Counted from the stretch's first letter, positions 47,771-61,029 are shown. The stretch is 64,000 bases of DNA from Dicaeum eximium (GCA_013396995.1 VWZP01008261.1:62001-126000), one strand, 5' to 3'. The notes: generated by a model not told the origin, from the sequence alone. Numbers and translations are program-made.

Positions 47771-50637
47771 AGGGTAGAAAGGACAATTTTTCCTTATCTT
47801 CTAGTGTTTTAAAACTTAGTGCAAAAAAAGGTCCTTTTTTTTAATATATTGTCACTAAATAAATGAAGAATATCTATTAAGGCAGCTTTCAACCTAATCT
47901 ATATAGTATAATAGGTACTGATTGTACATATTGAAATAAAGATTGATGGAGCAAAAGGATTAATAATTTTCCTGTAATTTGTATATACTTTTCATGTATT
48001 TTTTCCCAATATCATTCTACACTGTGTGTCTGACATTTCAGGAAAAGTGGGAGCATTTAAAGCAGATATTTGGGGGTTTTTATGTTTTGTAACAAAACTT
48101 GCAGCTACTGTTTTTGGTAGTCCATGGGAAATTGGGGTACATCTATTAGAAGGCTTGGTGTATCCTGCAGTGGGTAGAGGTCTAACAAATCCAATTCTCA
48201 TCTTGCTTCTTTAGGGAAGCCTTACTTTAAAAGTTAATCAGTGGGCAACGAAACCAGCAATGAGCAGTAGGCTGACTGCAATAGCACCTCTGAGCTTTGA
48301 TATGTTTTCACTAATCAAAAGGAGTCAATTATTTTTCAAGTTGTGCAAAATGTCTAATGGGCTGCCTGAAAGTTGTGGAGACTGAAAGAAGTGTAAAACT
48401 AATCAAAATCCCATTTTAAAAAAATGGACAAAGAATATTATTTTTCCTAGGCTATGGAGCTCAAAAACATCTCTGCATTTTAGAGCTGGGAGTTAGGGAA
48501 AATATGTTTGCAGTTATGACACACAGAAACACTAAAATTTGGCTTTTCTTGGTCTCTGTAGCCCAGTGACTAAACTGGGAAGGAAAAATATTCTGGTGTT
48601 ACATCTCCTGAGTGTCCAGACTGAGGCTTAGGCTCCAGATCCAGATCAGGCTCAGGATCCAGACAGGCTCAGGCACCACACTTCCTCCCATGCCAGGCAA
48701 CAAAGACCAGGTTTAAGAGCAGATCTTGTCCCAGGGAGGAGCTGAGATACAGCACTCTTGGGGCCGTAAGCTGAGGAGAGCATTTTGATCCTCCAGTGCA
48801 GAGTCTAATCTCCACAGTCACTCAGGGCCAGCTCAGAAACATGGGAATGCCAAAAATCATCAGTGTTTCTTGCCTGGTGTCAATCCAAATTATAGGCTGG
48901 CATTTCAGGAGCTCACTGGAGACTCTCATGTGGTTTTGTCTGGGTTTCTCACACACGTGCAGGCGCACAAAATGCAGGGAGACCAAAGAAGGCACTCATT
49001 TATTATGTAATCTTCCCTAGCAATTTTAATTAAATCACAAAATGTAAGTCATCTTCCCTTGAAAACGTGGTTTGAGATCCAGCACTTCAGCCCTGATCAG
49101 CAGCAGGGTTGTGTTTGTCCCCTGAGCATTAGCAGGTATATAAAAATAAGTGCACTGTAATGAAAGGATCTGCAAACTGCAACAATTTGTGTAAGAACGG
49201 AAAACATATTTTTTTCCAAATTACTTGCCATTTGCTATAACTACCTGACTTTTTTTTAACATTTTAAATAGCAAAGACTTTTTTTCCCCTTTGTTAAAAA
49301 CAATCTTCTCTCTTGAAAGGATGTCCATAATGATCACAGCAGAATTCATCATCATAAGAAACAACAGCTGGAAAACACAATTGTGCAGTAAAAAGACAAA
49401 GAGGTTAAAGACCTCTTGACCATTTAACATCTTTGTTTGTTGTTTTCTCTAGCATATGTTTAACTCAAATGTTTTATGATTATGCAGGAGATTTTATAGC
49501 ACAGAATTTCTGCAGAGCTCTGCAGAGCACTAAGATGAAATGCATTTAATGTAAGAATATCGAATATGAGACACAGTGAAAAATAAATCACTCTCCTTAT
49601 TTTATCTCTTTCTTCTCCATCTACCCTATTCAATTCAAGGTTTTTTTCTCTTTGTATCAGGTTTGTTTCTCACAGCAGCAGTATAAGTCTGTATGAAGTT
49701 GGCTATTCTCACTTCTGTCACAAAGAGCGTGATATAAGCTTCAAATTCTGCTTCTTGCTTACACCACAAGAGTCAAGTGCCCTCTTAATTTGCATTGTGC
49801 TTTTAGCATGGCTTTGATTTGTCACCCATCTTCCTTCAGTGGAGTAAATATTTTGCCTAATATTTCTTTGAGGCTATTTTAAACTTTTAATGAATGCATT
49901 ATCACAAGGCAATGAGGTTTTCAATGGCATGATGGCTGAGTGGTGGGTCTAGAGAGACCTCTGGGTGCAGTGACTTGGTAATGTGATTGTTTTCCTATGT
50001 CACTGGACTAGAAAAAGAGTTCAGGTTTCAAATTAAGCCTTTAGAAAAGGCTACCTAATGATACACTTACCAAGCAGGCGAAGCAGATGGAAAAAAATTT
50101 AGTTTTCCCTGTGCATTGAAAATGAAAACATCTCACACCATCAGTCTTGGGATTAGACAGTCCTGTGCCTAATGAAAAGCTGGTGTCTAGACTGCTGCCT
50201 TGTTACTTCCCAATTGTCTAGGGGCTTTTCATTTTTCAGGAGAGGAGCACCACCTTCCTCACGCCATCAGAAATTAAAACAAACTAACTGAGCCTGCGAA
50301 ATGCAAGACATCGTTTCTGTGGCAACGATCCACCTTTGACAGCTCTCAGGACCTGCCTTTGCCTCCCCAGAATTATTTACTCTTCCAGCAGCAAAGGTAG
50401 CAGGGGTGAGGCACCGTGCAAGTTGCAGTGATCACTCACAGTATAAAGTGTAGAAACACAAGTGTAGGAAAAGTTGTTTTACGCAAGAAAAGAGAGGAAA
50501 AAAACAAGATTAAAACGATTAAACAAGATTAAAAAGATTGACAAATTTACAAACACCATTTTTCTGTGTTGCTGGTTTGAAGCATTATGTTTCTATTTTC
50601 TTACAGACTCAGTTTCCATGCTTTGCCCACTTCCTAG
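47771..50637. other. Noncoding interior of the inverted-repeat interval
   Basis: No gene is recognised. The short frame at 48026-48214 is unremarkable. A loose array of CAGGCTCAGGATCCAGA-like words is at 48625-48675. With the LTR, this stretch forms the 3.6 kb between the two CpG-rich inverted copies and holds no transposase-like frame, so the pair is unlikely to be the ends of one autonomous DNA transposon. Confidence 0.6.
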
Positions 50638-50812
50638 CTGAGTAAAATCCGCATTAAAAATCTGCGTTTGTGTCCGTGCTGGAGCCGCTCTGTGCCCGCC
50701 GTCCCCTCCGTGGGACCCGCAGCTGTTCCTGTGTCAGCTCAGCTTAGTTCAGCCCTGAACCTCTCTGCAAACAGATTGGCCACAGCCTGGTGGGCTCCTG
50801 TTCTGCTTCCAG
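50638..50812 (+). repeat. CpG-rich inverted repeat, right copy
   Basis: Partner of 46823-47003 in opposite orientation. Homology begins at CTG (50638) and ends at CTGCTTCCAG (50803-50812). The flanks on both sides are unrelated to those of the left copy, and no convincing target-site duplication is visible at either copy. The unit could be a fragment of a longer dispersed element, or a segment copied during repair. Confidence 0.92.
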
Positions 50813-53800
50813 AAGAGAAATTGCTGTGCCACTGCCTTCTTCTCTTTTGGGTGGGGCTGAGAACCACACAGGCATTGTCAAACTCAGCCTGGCAAATCCA
50901 GCACTCTGAGCCAAACTTATTCAAGCCTGCTTTCCTCTTTAGTGACTTAGAGCTGCTTCAGATACCTTTTGGAGATATTTACATGTGGTAAGTTGAGTTT
51001 CATTGGTGCCTTCCAACAAGTAGGAGTCTAATTAATGAATAACACCAGAGCCTAAAACAATAATGATAGTAATTATAAAAACACTCCACATAAACATGTA
51101 ACTTTTGATCATTACAAAGCCATCCTCATTAAATAACCATGTTGGTTATTAAGGAAATTGCAAAGAAATTTTTTGGTGAAACAATATGAAAAACACTGTG
51201 GCAATTTCAAAGTACCTCTAGCTTTACTTTTTTTTTCAGAGTAGCACAGTGGGAGTTATCTGGAGAAGAGGTGAATTCCTCATTCCCTTCACACATTTGT
51301 CAAAAGACCATAAAGTGACAAATAATGGCATGACCTTGATAACTGGGTGGTTGAGCATCATCTTTCCACAGCCACTTAGCTGAGTATTTAATATCACACC
51401 AGTGGGATCTTTGCTTACTAGAGATATATATTTCAAAAGCTATTAGAAACTCTAGAAGAAGAGAAGAAATCCTGCTAGCCATGATAGCTGTGGATAAACA
51501 ATCAACTTTTTGAGTTTTAATCATGGTTTTTGCTGTAGGGGAGTACAAAGTCCTGACTGATGTGCTAAAACAAAGATGAACTATGAATCAAACTACTGAA
51601 AAGCCCAGTTCTAATTTTGCAGAGTATTTAGTTGGCCATGAAAGTGTTTTTATAACTACCTAGTGGTATCAACCCAAACCTTTGAGTGTCAAGGCTCCTT
51701 TGAATACCGTGTGTTTAGTGTGAGATTGTTGTCTGGGATGCTTCATGCTCGAAGGGCTCTCCAAATTCACAGTGAGGAATGTGAAAGGAAAGGAGAAAAA
51801 TCAGCTGAATGGCTGAGTCCAGCTCTAGGTCCTGAGACAGGTTAGGCAGGTGATGGTGGTGGAGCTCTTTTACCCCTGGCATTAGTCCAGGATGTGTTTT
51901 TAATTTTGAAAAGTGGCATTGAGGCTTCTACCAATTGCAGTTAGGAATGCATATCCTCTGCTTAAATAACTCCTTCCTCATGGAGCAAAAAGGCATTATG
52001 AATACCCTTTTGTTATTTTCTTTATTTAACATTCTCTTAAGCTAATGAAATATGTTCAATATCCCCTCCTTAGGCCTAATTCATTTGGACAAGTTAAAGG
52101 AAAAAGAAAGACATGAAGAGTGATGCTAAAAATAGAAAACAACTTTCTGATAACTCCTCTCACAAGTTTGAATGCAGATATATTAGACACATATAAATAG
52201 GTACTACATTCATCCACAGCTCTTTGAAGTTTATTGCCAGAGGAGAATTTGTTACATGCAGATGTTTCATTCTGATTCTTGATGTTTCATCAAGCCACAT
52301 TGTCTTTGGAGATATAGTTGTGATTTTTCACAGCAAATTTAATTATTATGACTATTCCAGCCTGGATTGAAAAATTAATTATAGGATAAAATGATATATT
52401 GGTATTTAGTATAATTTTTGATGTTTCAAGAGCTGGAGAGAGACTGCAAAGGACTTGAAAGCTGTGTGCATAAGTCCTTGGTTGAGCTTGTTCCAGCCCT
52501 GAGAGACTGATTTCTATCTTTGACCTATTATCTTTGCAGAATATTCACTTTGCTTTTGGCATTTTGTTTATCAGATTGCTTCAGGCAAAATTAGATTACT
52601 GACCTCATCAGTTGGAGTTTTGTTTTATTCTCAATAGAAAGCAGTTAGATCCAACTCACATAAAGGATTGGCAATGAAATTGGCACTGGGAGGATTTTGT
52701 TTTTCATTTGTTTGGGAGGTTTTTTTATTATTATCCTTTTATTTCTTTGGTGAAAGAGTTTCTACTGAGCTATGGGATCTGAGTGAAAATTGAAAGCTGG
52801 GTTAAACAGGGATGAAACAATTCAGCTATTTCCTCAGAAAGAGGAGAGGGAGAATGTGCAGCTATTTCCCTTACTGTACATTAATCTGCTGTTGAAGTTT
52901 GTGTCTCTGAAAGAATACTGATTATTTTATAAATACTTCAGCTTCTTGGGTTTGCAGTTGAGACAGCCTACATTTTTTCTGCAAAGGAAGACTTACATGT
53001 ATGGAATAACAGAACAGAACTGAGAGAATTGTGAGTGAGACACTTGAAATAATTAGAACAGTGCTTCCTTATCCTCTTCTCGTGTTTACTACTGAGATAC
53101 TCATATCCAAAAATATGAAAAGATATAGCTTTTTAGAAGATATTGCTATAGTAAACCAAATCCCATGTTCCTGTTTCTGTGAGTGTCGAGATTGGATGGT
53201 TCAGAAAGAAGCATGAGGAAGCAAGAGCAATTCTATGATCATTTTTATGCATGCACTCTCTTCTTCATAACAATTAGCCCAAAATTGCCTTAGATCCTGA
53301 GACACTATAAACAATCTGTGCCATCTGTATTGGCAGATAACTGTTAACAAATGAAAGGAGAGCAGGAGTAGTACCTGAAAATCGTGAAGAAAATGAAAAA
53401 TCTATTTAATTTTTTTTTCTTTTCTCATCCTTCTAATGATGGATGATGATTGAGTCCTCTCAGCATTAAATTATGTTTCACATGCTCTGATCAAATGGAA
53501 ATTCCTCTTCTGTGTATAAGTTGAAGCAGAAGTGTCTCAACTGGAGCTGATGCTCCTCACCTGGCACACACATCCTAGGGCAGTGGCCACAGAGGCAGTG
53601 ATGTGCTAATCTCAGATTTTATCCCCTGCCCTTCTTCCAGACCTGCCAGCCAGCCAACCAACATTCTCCTGACAGCACAAGCTGTGAGTGCAGCCTGTAA
53701 AAACGAGCAGAGCATGAAGACAATTTATGTATGGACAGACATTCTGTATACAGACATTTCTGTATGGAGACAGAAATGAAATTTGATGTCAAGGAGCCTT

Positions 53801-55539
53801 TGGATCTGACAGAACTGGCTGTGTCAGCTTGGCACCAACCAATAAACAACCTTTACATTTCTCTGCTAACACAAATGACACTGAGATTTCTTATCTTTTT
53901 GTCTTATTAAGAATCATCTAATAAAAGGTGCTTCCTTAGCATTGGCTAAATTCCTTCTTGTTATGCTCAGAATAAGGAGCCAGGATCACTGTACTCCAGC
54001 CATGGACAGGGAGGAAGAGTTAAGGAGGCTGAGATGCAATGGAAAACAATAATCAGAAAATTTATTGAACCATATCTTGTTACTGGTGGGATGTGGGAAG
54101 CTGTGAGAGGAAAAAACTGCTTTGAAGGATGTCCCTTTAATGTCTGTACCCCCCTGTGACAGGATTTAATGCACTGCAGCTTCCTGCAGCAGCAGCAGCA
54201 GCACCAAACCTGCCTTTCCAGACATCCAGCCATGTCCCTACCCTTGCCTGCCTACCCCAAGCTGTAATGCATTCAGCTCAGATATATTTAGAACTGGAAG
54301 TGATTCAAGGTTATAATTAACTCAACACATTTCTGCAGTTTGCACTGTTTAAATAAACCTGCCTGATATTTTCAGGTGCTTTTATGCGGAATCCACGGAA
54401 AGGTCACAGATTTTCATCCTACATCCCTAGCTGATTAACTTCTTTAGCCTCATGGAGGCTGCTTCATAGAAAATTAAAGTTGCATAAAATAATATTGACT
54501 GACCAGACCACCACTTTTTGCATTTGTTTGTTTTCACAAATATTTAAGTTTTCTAATTTTAATGATATGAACATTGTGGAATATCAATTTAAATCTGAAA
54601 ACACAGAATCCATGAAAACCAGTTTCTAAATTCTGACATGTTAAGGAAGGCGGCCAAGAGGGCTTGAAAAGTCATCTAGGAAAAAAAAATAAAACCAATT
54701 TACAAATAACTCATGCTTTCAATAAAAAAATTGTAGTATAGTCTAAAAACTAAAAAATAACCCCAACCATTAAATTCATATAACAAAACAAAATTTTAAG
54801 TATATCCTACAACGTGAACAGACTAATTTTGGTTAGCATAAAGCATTCATTTATGTAAGCATACAACATCTTTGTGACCACATTAAATTAGTTCTTCACC
54901 TCAGAGAAGTAATTTTCCATCACTTAATCAATCTGTTCTCACAGCAATATCTGTCCTGGGTGGTGATAGACAGAGAAATCTGTTCAAAGGCTTTGTTAGG
55001 GGAGTCCAAATATCAGAGGAGGGATTTGCTGGCATGCTGACCACCTCAGGCTGCCTTTGGCTGGCTGGGCAGGGATCTCATCTGGTGGCATCATATGGCC
55101 AGCTCACCAGGAAAGGTGAAAGTCAACGAGTTAATCCCGTGGCATCAGTGCCCAGGATAATGTCACAGCACAGAATCTTGTCACTAAGCCACATGAAGCA
55201 GCTGAAGCCAGAGTGAGGTTTAAATAACCTTGATAAGAATGTTAATACCTGCCTCTTCAGGAAATGCTTCGTTTGCTCAGTTCCATCAGTAAGACACAGG
55301 CAAGTCTGGAAAGTTTCTTAGCCTGGATGTGCCTGTTTCCCAAACTTCTGCACCAACACCAGAGCTGCTGCACCAGCTGTACCAGCACCCAGGGTGTGGA
55401 GCTGATTGGCACTAAAAAAGAGAGAATTATCCAGCTGTGATTCTCTGCAAATACTTGCCACCTTACTGGCCATAAACGAGGGCGTGGGAACCTCAGACTT
55501 GGATGTTTAATGATTGTTCAAAATTGTCCTTGGTCAAGC
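50813..55539. other. Long unique noncoding stretch
   Basis: No gene, RNA or named repeat is recognised. Five CAG triplets lie at 54187-54201. Open frames do not exceed 88 codons. Confidence 0.6.
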
Positions 55540-56030
55540 TGATGCCTTGGGAAGGCTGACCTAGAACAGAGGCTGGATGGAGTTAAAGAATAAAGCAGGG
55601 ATTTAGCCAGGTCCTCAATGGATCAACCTTGGGCAGCACCAGAGCCCAGCCAAGGCTGCACCCAAGGTGAACCAAAATGGGCACAAAATGGACACCAGGC
55701 ATGGGGTCTCTCAGTTTTGGAAGTTCTGCTCCATTAGCACATTGGAATTAATTGTCTAATTATAGCTTTAGGTTATGAATCCATCCTTCTTGTTTTTCTC
55801 TCTTCAGTCCACCATTGTTTGTGCTCTTGGGCCTGAGATTTGGATCATTTGTCCTTGGTCCCCAGCTAGAGAAAGATTTTTTTTGTCTCCCTAGTCTGTG
55901 CAGAGAGCTCACCATCCCCTGATATGAAGCTCAGAATTACACACTAAAGCAGTACAGAATCTGAAAAATATAAAAGCTAAAACCTGAAGCATCAAAGCCT
56001 CTTGGCATTTTTTTTCTTGTATTTTAAATA
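55540..56030 (+). mobile_element. Probable songbird ERV LTR
   Basis: The block is GC-richer than its surroundings and contains words I associate with a songbird LTR: GATGCCTTGGGAAGGCTGAC, GGATGGAGTTAAAGAATAAA, GGTCCTCAATGGATCAACCT, and CTTGGGCCTGAGATTTGG. A TATAAAAG box is at 55969-55976 on plus, which supports this orientation; an AATAAA at 55589-55594 lies too far upstream to serve as its poly(A) signal. If the element starts with TG at 55540 it is preceded by CAAGC (55535-55539), and the same five bases occur at 56031-56035. The implied right end is ATA and not CA, so the duplication may be coincidental. No internal viral sequence adjoins it. Confidence 0.5.
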
Positions 56031-59000
56031 CAAGCTTCCCCTTTTAGCACTGAGACTCTGACCTGAACTTAACTTCTTGATTTTTTTTCTTTTTTTTTTT
56101 TTTTTTTTTTGTAATGCTCTTTCATTTCCTCAAGTATTATAAACCAGGGCATTCACTGAATACATTTGATTTAGATTCTAAATGCTTCATAATTCAAATT
56201 CATTTTACTAATTAATAGTCTTTTTTTTTTTTTCCCTGAGAAATGTCATAGAAATGTGTAGGAACATTTCTGCTAAATATCAGGGAAGCTTTCCTGATTC
56301 AGGTTAAGGGCAAAAGTCTAACTCATAATGTATTTGAACAAGATGTGCAAAAAAGCCACTGGGATTAGCTCAGGGCCAATGTTGAAGTGCACAGTGCTCT
56401 TAAAATCTTGTATTTATTTTCTTCATTTCCTGAGTTTTCACCAGTATCACCTGAATATTCAGTTGAACTGACCAAGCAATTCCTTATTACAGTAGCATCT
56501 CTAGTTTCAAGGAAAATGTGTTTCCAGAATTCAAAGGAAAGGAAATATATGTGTTCCTTCAAAGGAAGACATTTTCCAAGTGTGAGATATGCTATTATAT
56601 GTGTTTAAAATATTTGCAAACGATTTTATGGCCATTAATAACACTGTATTTCATCCACATGTAGATCTCCCTCTGGGAAAAAAATAAAGCCATCTGTTCC
56701 TTTACAGTATTGTAATAGTGTTTATATATGGTTCTGAGGAGATCCTTTCATAAGGTTAAAATCTTAGATTTGTCACAAAATGGATCAATTTCTGTTGCCA
56801 TTATCAGACCTCATTATATTTTTGGCACAAAGTGAAATGGGTTTGTGTAATTTTCTGTCGAATTTTACAAGTACAATTTTTTCACTGATAATGCCTTGTA
56901 AATATAGATTTACATCAAGGATTGACCTTGTGATAATTAATTCTGAGAGCAGAACACCACTGATTAGAATGGCCAGTTCCACAAAATCAGTTGACTCCCA
57001 CTGATAAATATGATGGGAGGTGGTGCAAGTATTCCTTGTTTCTTATGGTAATTCATAGCCAATTTGGGAAGAAGAAAAAAAAGTTATTGTTAAACTTAAC
57101 TGAGTTACACTTACTGATGCTTTAAATTCCTGAGATGGCTTCCATTTAAATTGAGTGAAAATATATTTTAAAAATTACAATGACACAGAAAATTATGATT
57201 TTGTCCTTTTGCAGTGCTGAGCAGTGTAGTTTTTAGAAGCCTTGTAACACACAATAAGAAATTATTGTCCTAATTTTACAGATGGAAATTTGGCCAAATC
57301 TGTAATTCCAACCACCCCCTTAGCAACCATTTCAAGCTGCTGCTTCAGACCTGCTGAGCTGAACCGGCCACTGGAGGGTTTCTACCAGCCAGCCCTTGAG
57401 GCAGAGCAAAAACCTTTCCAGGTTAGGAAAGACTTTCCACCACTACATGAATTTGATTCTCCTTAAGAGAAGCTGCTGCCACAAACAATATGATAAACAT
57501 TAATTTTGCATTACAGGGCCAGTGTATTTGGGTTTTCCTGAGCTTGTGTCCTTTGTTTATAGTTATTTTGCACATTTCTGGCAAGTTCCAGTTTTTAATT
57601 CAATTCTGAAAGTGTTTTCCTGGAGAATGGGCATTAAAAAAATGTAAATAACGAGTTTTTATGAAATTTATGACAAGATGAGGTGAATGCTGAGAAGTTG
57701 CATGGACCCTTGGGGTACAAGTTCAAATCAAAATGTGATCCTGAAAGTCCTGGGTGACAAATTACAGGACTCTGGGAGATAATTTGTGGAACAGTTTCAT
57801 ATAAATTTTACATGTTATTCTACCCTTTGTGAGCCTTCTCTTTTTAGATATATTTTGAGACATGATATGGGAGCAATGGTTGTATCTGGAATAAAGCAGC
57901 TGTAATTATATTGCTGTGTTTTGGTATAGCCTCACTGTTTAGTGGTTGTCATTCCTCAGATCCTTCCTGTTCATTTCTTCTCTACCTCAAATCTGCTCAA
58001 AGAACAGCTTCAAAATTCTATTTGCTCCCATTTCTCTCTTCCTTGAGGAAAAAGAAAGCAGAGTGGGAGCCAAACACATTTAGCACAGATGCAGCATAAT
58101 AGAAACTAAGCAATCCTTGATTTAAGGTGAAGGGGAGGAAAAGGAAAGGAAAAAAAAGGAAAGTTCTGAAAGATATGCCTCTTTTGAAAACAATATTTCG
58201 ATCTAAAAGTAAAACTATAATTCATTGTCAACAATTGAATGCCATAACTGAATATTCAAAAAGAAGGGACTAGTTTTTTGAAATCTGGAAACCCTCTCTG
58301 AGGACAACATATGGTGCTTGAAGTGCATTATGACTGAATAAATCTAATATAAATAGAATTATTTGTGTACAAAAACCTGTCAGTGAAAAATCCCAAATCA
58401 AAGAGGGCAGTTCTTCTGGAAAAGCATTCCATGCTCTTCTGCAGCCTGGCCTGGTTAAATCCCTGGATGTTTCAGTGCTGGTACATCTCTAATCCAAATA
58501 CAGTATTGCAAGGTACAGAGCAAAGCTATTACTGCACAGTGCCATCAGAGTAAGGGGACAGGCAGAAAACATTTGAAAAATGTCACCCCTGAATTTTAAA
58601 CTGCCAGAGCCCACTGCCTCATATACAGCTATAAAATGCTAAATTAAAAGTACATGCTTAAGGTGTAGGTTTTAGCATGTTTGTAAAATCACTCTATGGC
58701 ACAGAAAAAGTTATTTTCCCCCACCTCCCTTTAATTCACAGCTGTAATAGCTCACTTGAATATTGTGCTGTGTCTCTGGGCCTGACACAGGCATACACAA
58801 ATCCCAAATTTGATGGCAATATCTAGTGGGCTCCAACTGCATCCTTGTGCATCTTACTCTCATCCCTTCATTATACATGTAATATTTCTATTTGAATTAC
58901 TAAATGATGATCTAGAAAGTGCCATTCAACTCGAAGCTAATCAAATAATTCACTTTAAAAAAAATCAATTTCCCAGTAGACAGAATAGAGGTGTGCCACT

Positions 59001-60033
59001 GAGGGTTTTTTTCAGCCTATGCTTTTTTGGCCTTCTGGAATCTTTGCTTTCTTTTTTCCATTAATCTTTCAGCAATCCAGACAGATGCACTGCTGTATAG
59101 CACTTCTGCATTCTTAGTCTCTTGACCCTGAAACACTGACACGTTACAAAGCAGAATTATGTTCTGGTTCCAAGAAACCCAGATCTTCTTGAGGCAAGAC
59201 ATTGAGGGCAGTTGAGCTGTGGTGTAGCTGAGTCCTTTGCAAGTTTAAGATGGTAAATATTTAACTACTCCCCTTGGTTGTCTTTCTTTCTGCTTTTAAA
59301 GGTATTTCCAAGAGTGATATTGTCATTCTAGCAGCAGGCTGTGACTAATTTGTAGCATCTTTTCAGTTTTCTGTTTCCTTCTCAATTTGAGAATTCTGAC
59401 TGCAGCCTATTAAAAGGTCAGAGCTCTTTTAGCTCTCATAAATATCCCTTCCCTGTAAAGGTATCACATTTTGTCTGTATATGAAAACACTGATAAAGCT
59501 TACTAATAAACATAGTTGGTTTTTTTTTACAAGCACAGGGTTCTTACCATAGTTTTTGGCATTAATGAAAACTATGTTCTACCTAGTCAAATTAAATAAA
59601 AACTCTTCCCTGAAAGATGTTCTATGCAAAAACCATTAGGGGTAAATCCCTTGGAGGGTTTAGGAAGTGTGACATTTGGGCATGATTTAGAGAAGTAAAT
59701 CTACAGACAAAATTGTAGACCAAACAGAATCTTAGCACTTGCAGAAGTCAAGCACAGGACCTCACTTTCTTTGCCATGTGTTAAATGCTCCTGCTGAAGG
59801 GGTGGTAGGATTTAGGAAAACCTAAGGGAGAAAGTCTATATAACCCCAAGGAAGTTTGTGCCACAAGTATTGTCCCAATATTCAGACAAACCCTGAATGA
59901 TGTGCTCTGGAAATGCCTGAGCTGGGGTACTCTTGTAATGACAAGAAATCCACCCTGTTGTTAATTTTTAATTCCCATTATCCCCTGTTGCACTGTTTCT
60001 GCTCTTTCCCTTTCTTATTCACAGGAACAATAA
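56031..60033. other. Unique noncoding stretch
   Basis: No gene recognised. A 21-base T run is at 56090-56110 and a 14-base T run at about 56221-56234. Short purine-rich AGGAAAAGGAAAGG words lie near 58130-58165. Confidence 0.6.
56090..56110. repeat. 21-base T tract
   Basis: Uninterrupted T run just downstream of the probable LTR. A preceding eight-T run is separated from it by one C. Homopolymer only; length may be unreliable in the assembly. Confidence 0.9.
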
Positions 60034-60038
60034 GCTAT
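60034..60038. repeat. Target-site duplication, left
   Basis: GCTAT immediately precedes the TG start of the LTR and is matched by the five bases after its CA end. Confidence 0.85.
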
Positions 60039-60229
60039 TGTAGGGGGTTTGCACAGCCCAGTTTGGGTAGAAGGGTGGCCACAGGGGTGGCTTCTGTGAG
60101 GAGCTGCTGGAAGATTCCTCCATGCCAGGCAGAGCCAGTCCCTGATGGCTCTGAAGATGGACATGCTGCTGGCCAAGCTGGGCCAATTTAGAAATGCTGT
60201 TAACGTCTCTGTGATAACAGATTAAAAAA

Positions 60230-60242
60230 ATATATATATAAA
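60230..60242 (+). promoter_or_regulatory. Candidate TATA region of the LTR
   Basis: Alternating TATATATATAAAT stands just upstream of the minisatellite in the position expected of an LTR promoter. Function is inferred from position only. Confidence 0.35.
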
Positions 60243-60278
60243 TTGTGCAGATGTAGTTACAGCCGGAGAAGAACAGAG

Positions 60279-60477
60279 TGAGGAGCTGTGAGAGGAGCAG
60301 CCCTGCTCACACCAGGTCAGTGCAGAAGGTGAGGAGCTGTGAGAGAACAGCCCTGCACAGCCAGGTCAGTGCAGAAGGTGAGGAGCTGTGAGAGAACAGC
60401 CCTGCTCACACCAGGTAGGTGCAGAAGGTGAGGAGCTGTGAGAGGAGCAGCCCTGCACAGCCAGGTCGGTGCAGAAG
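60279..60477 (+). repeat. Four-unit minisatellite inside the LTR
   Basis: Four tandem units begin with GTGAGGAGCTGTGAGAG and end with GTGCAGAAG: 60279-60328, 60329-60377, 60378-60427 and 60428-60477, of 50, 49, 50 and 50 bases. Units 1 and 3 share GCTCACACCAGG; units 2 and 4 share GCACAGCCAGG. The alternation suggests that a two-unit block of about 99 bases was duplicated. The family as I recall it has one such unit, so this is an expansion specific to this copy or subfamily. On the minus strand it encodes repeated Ser-Pro-Ala-Leu peptides that are not genic. Confidence 0.92.
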
Positions 60478-61029
60478 GAGGGCAGGAGGTGCTGCAGGCA
60501 CCAGAGCTGGGTTCCCCTGCAGCCCGTGGTGCAGGCAGGGTGAGCCAGCTGTGTCCCTGCAGCCCATGGAGACCCACAGGGATGCACAGACCCACCCACA
60601 GCCCCTGGAGGAGCCCCAGACTGGAGCAGGTGGATGCCTGAGAGGGGGCTGAGATCCTGTGGGAGGCCCAGGAGCCCTCAGTGGAGCAGGCTGTGCTTGA
60701 GGGATGCACCCAGGGCAGAGTGACCCCCATGCTGCCCGTGGGGTGGACTCACGTGTCAGCAGATCACAGGGGGCTGTTTCCTGTGGGATGAACCCAGGAT
60801 GGAGGAGTTAGTGCAGAGCTGTATCCTGAGGGAGGCACCCCACGCTGGAGCAGGGAAGGACTCCTCTCCCTGAGCAGCAGGAGAAGCACAGCGGGATGAC
60901 CTGACCATAAACCCATTCCCTGTCTCCAAGCACTGCAGGAGCAGGTAGAGCTGGGGAGGAGGGAGGGTGGGGGAAATTGGTTTTGAGGGTTTATTTCACT
61001 TGTTATCATCCTGCTCTGATTTTGTTAGC

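Noticed and set aside
46823..50812. The CpG-rich inverted pair as terminal inverted repeats of one large DNA transposon
   Set aside because: No transposase-like frame inside, no target-site duplication at the outer ends, and an unrelated LTR occupies the interior.
54187..54201. CAG triplet repeat
   Set aside because: Only five units, in noncoding DNA; too short to be of note.
60317..60730. 137-codon minus-strand open frame with repeated peptide motifs
   Set aside because: It lies entirely inside the solo LTR and its repeats come from the minisatellite.
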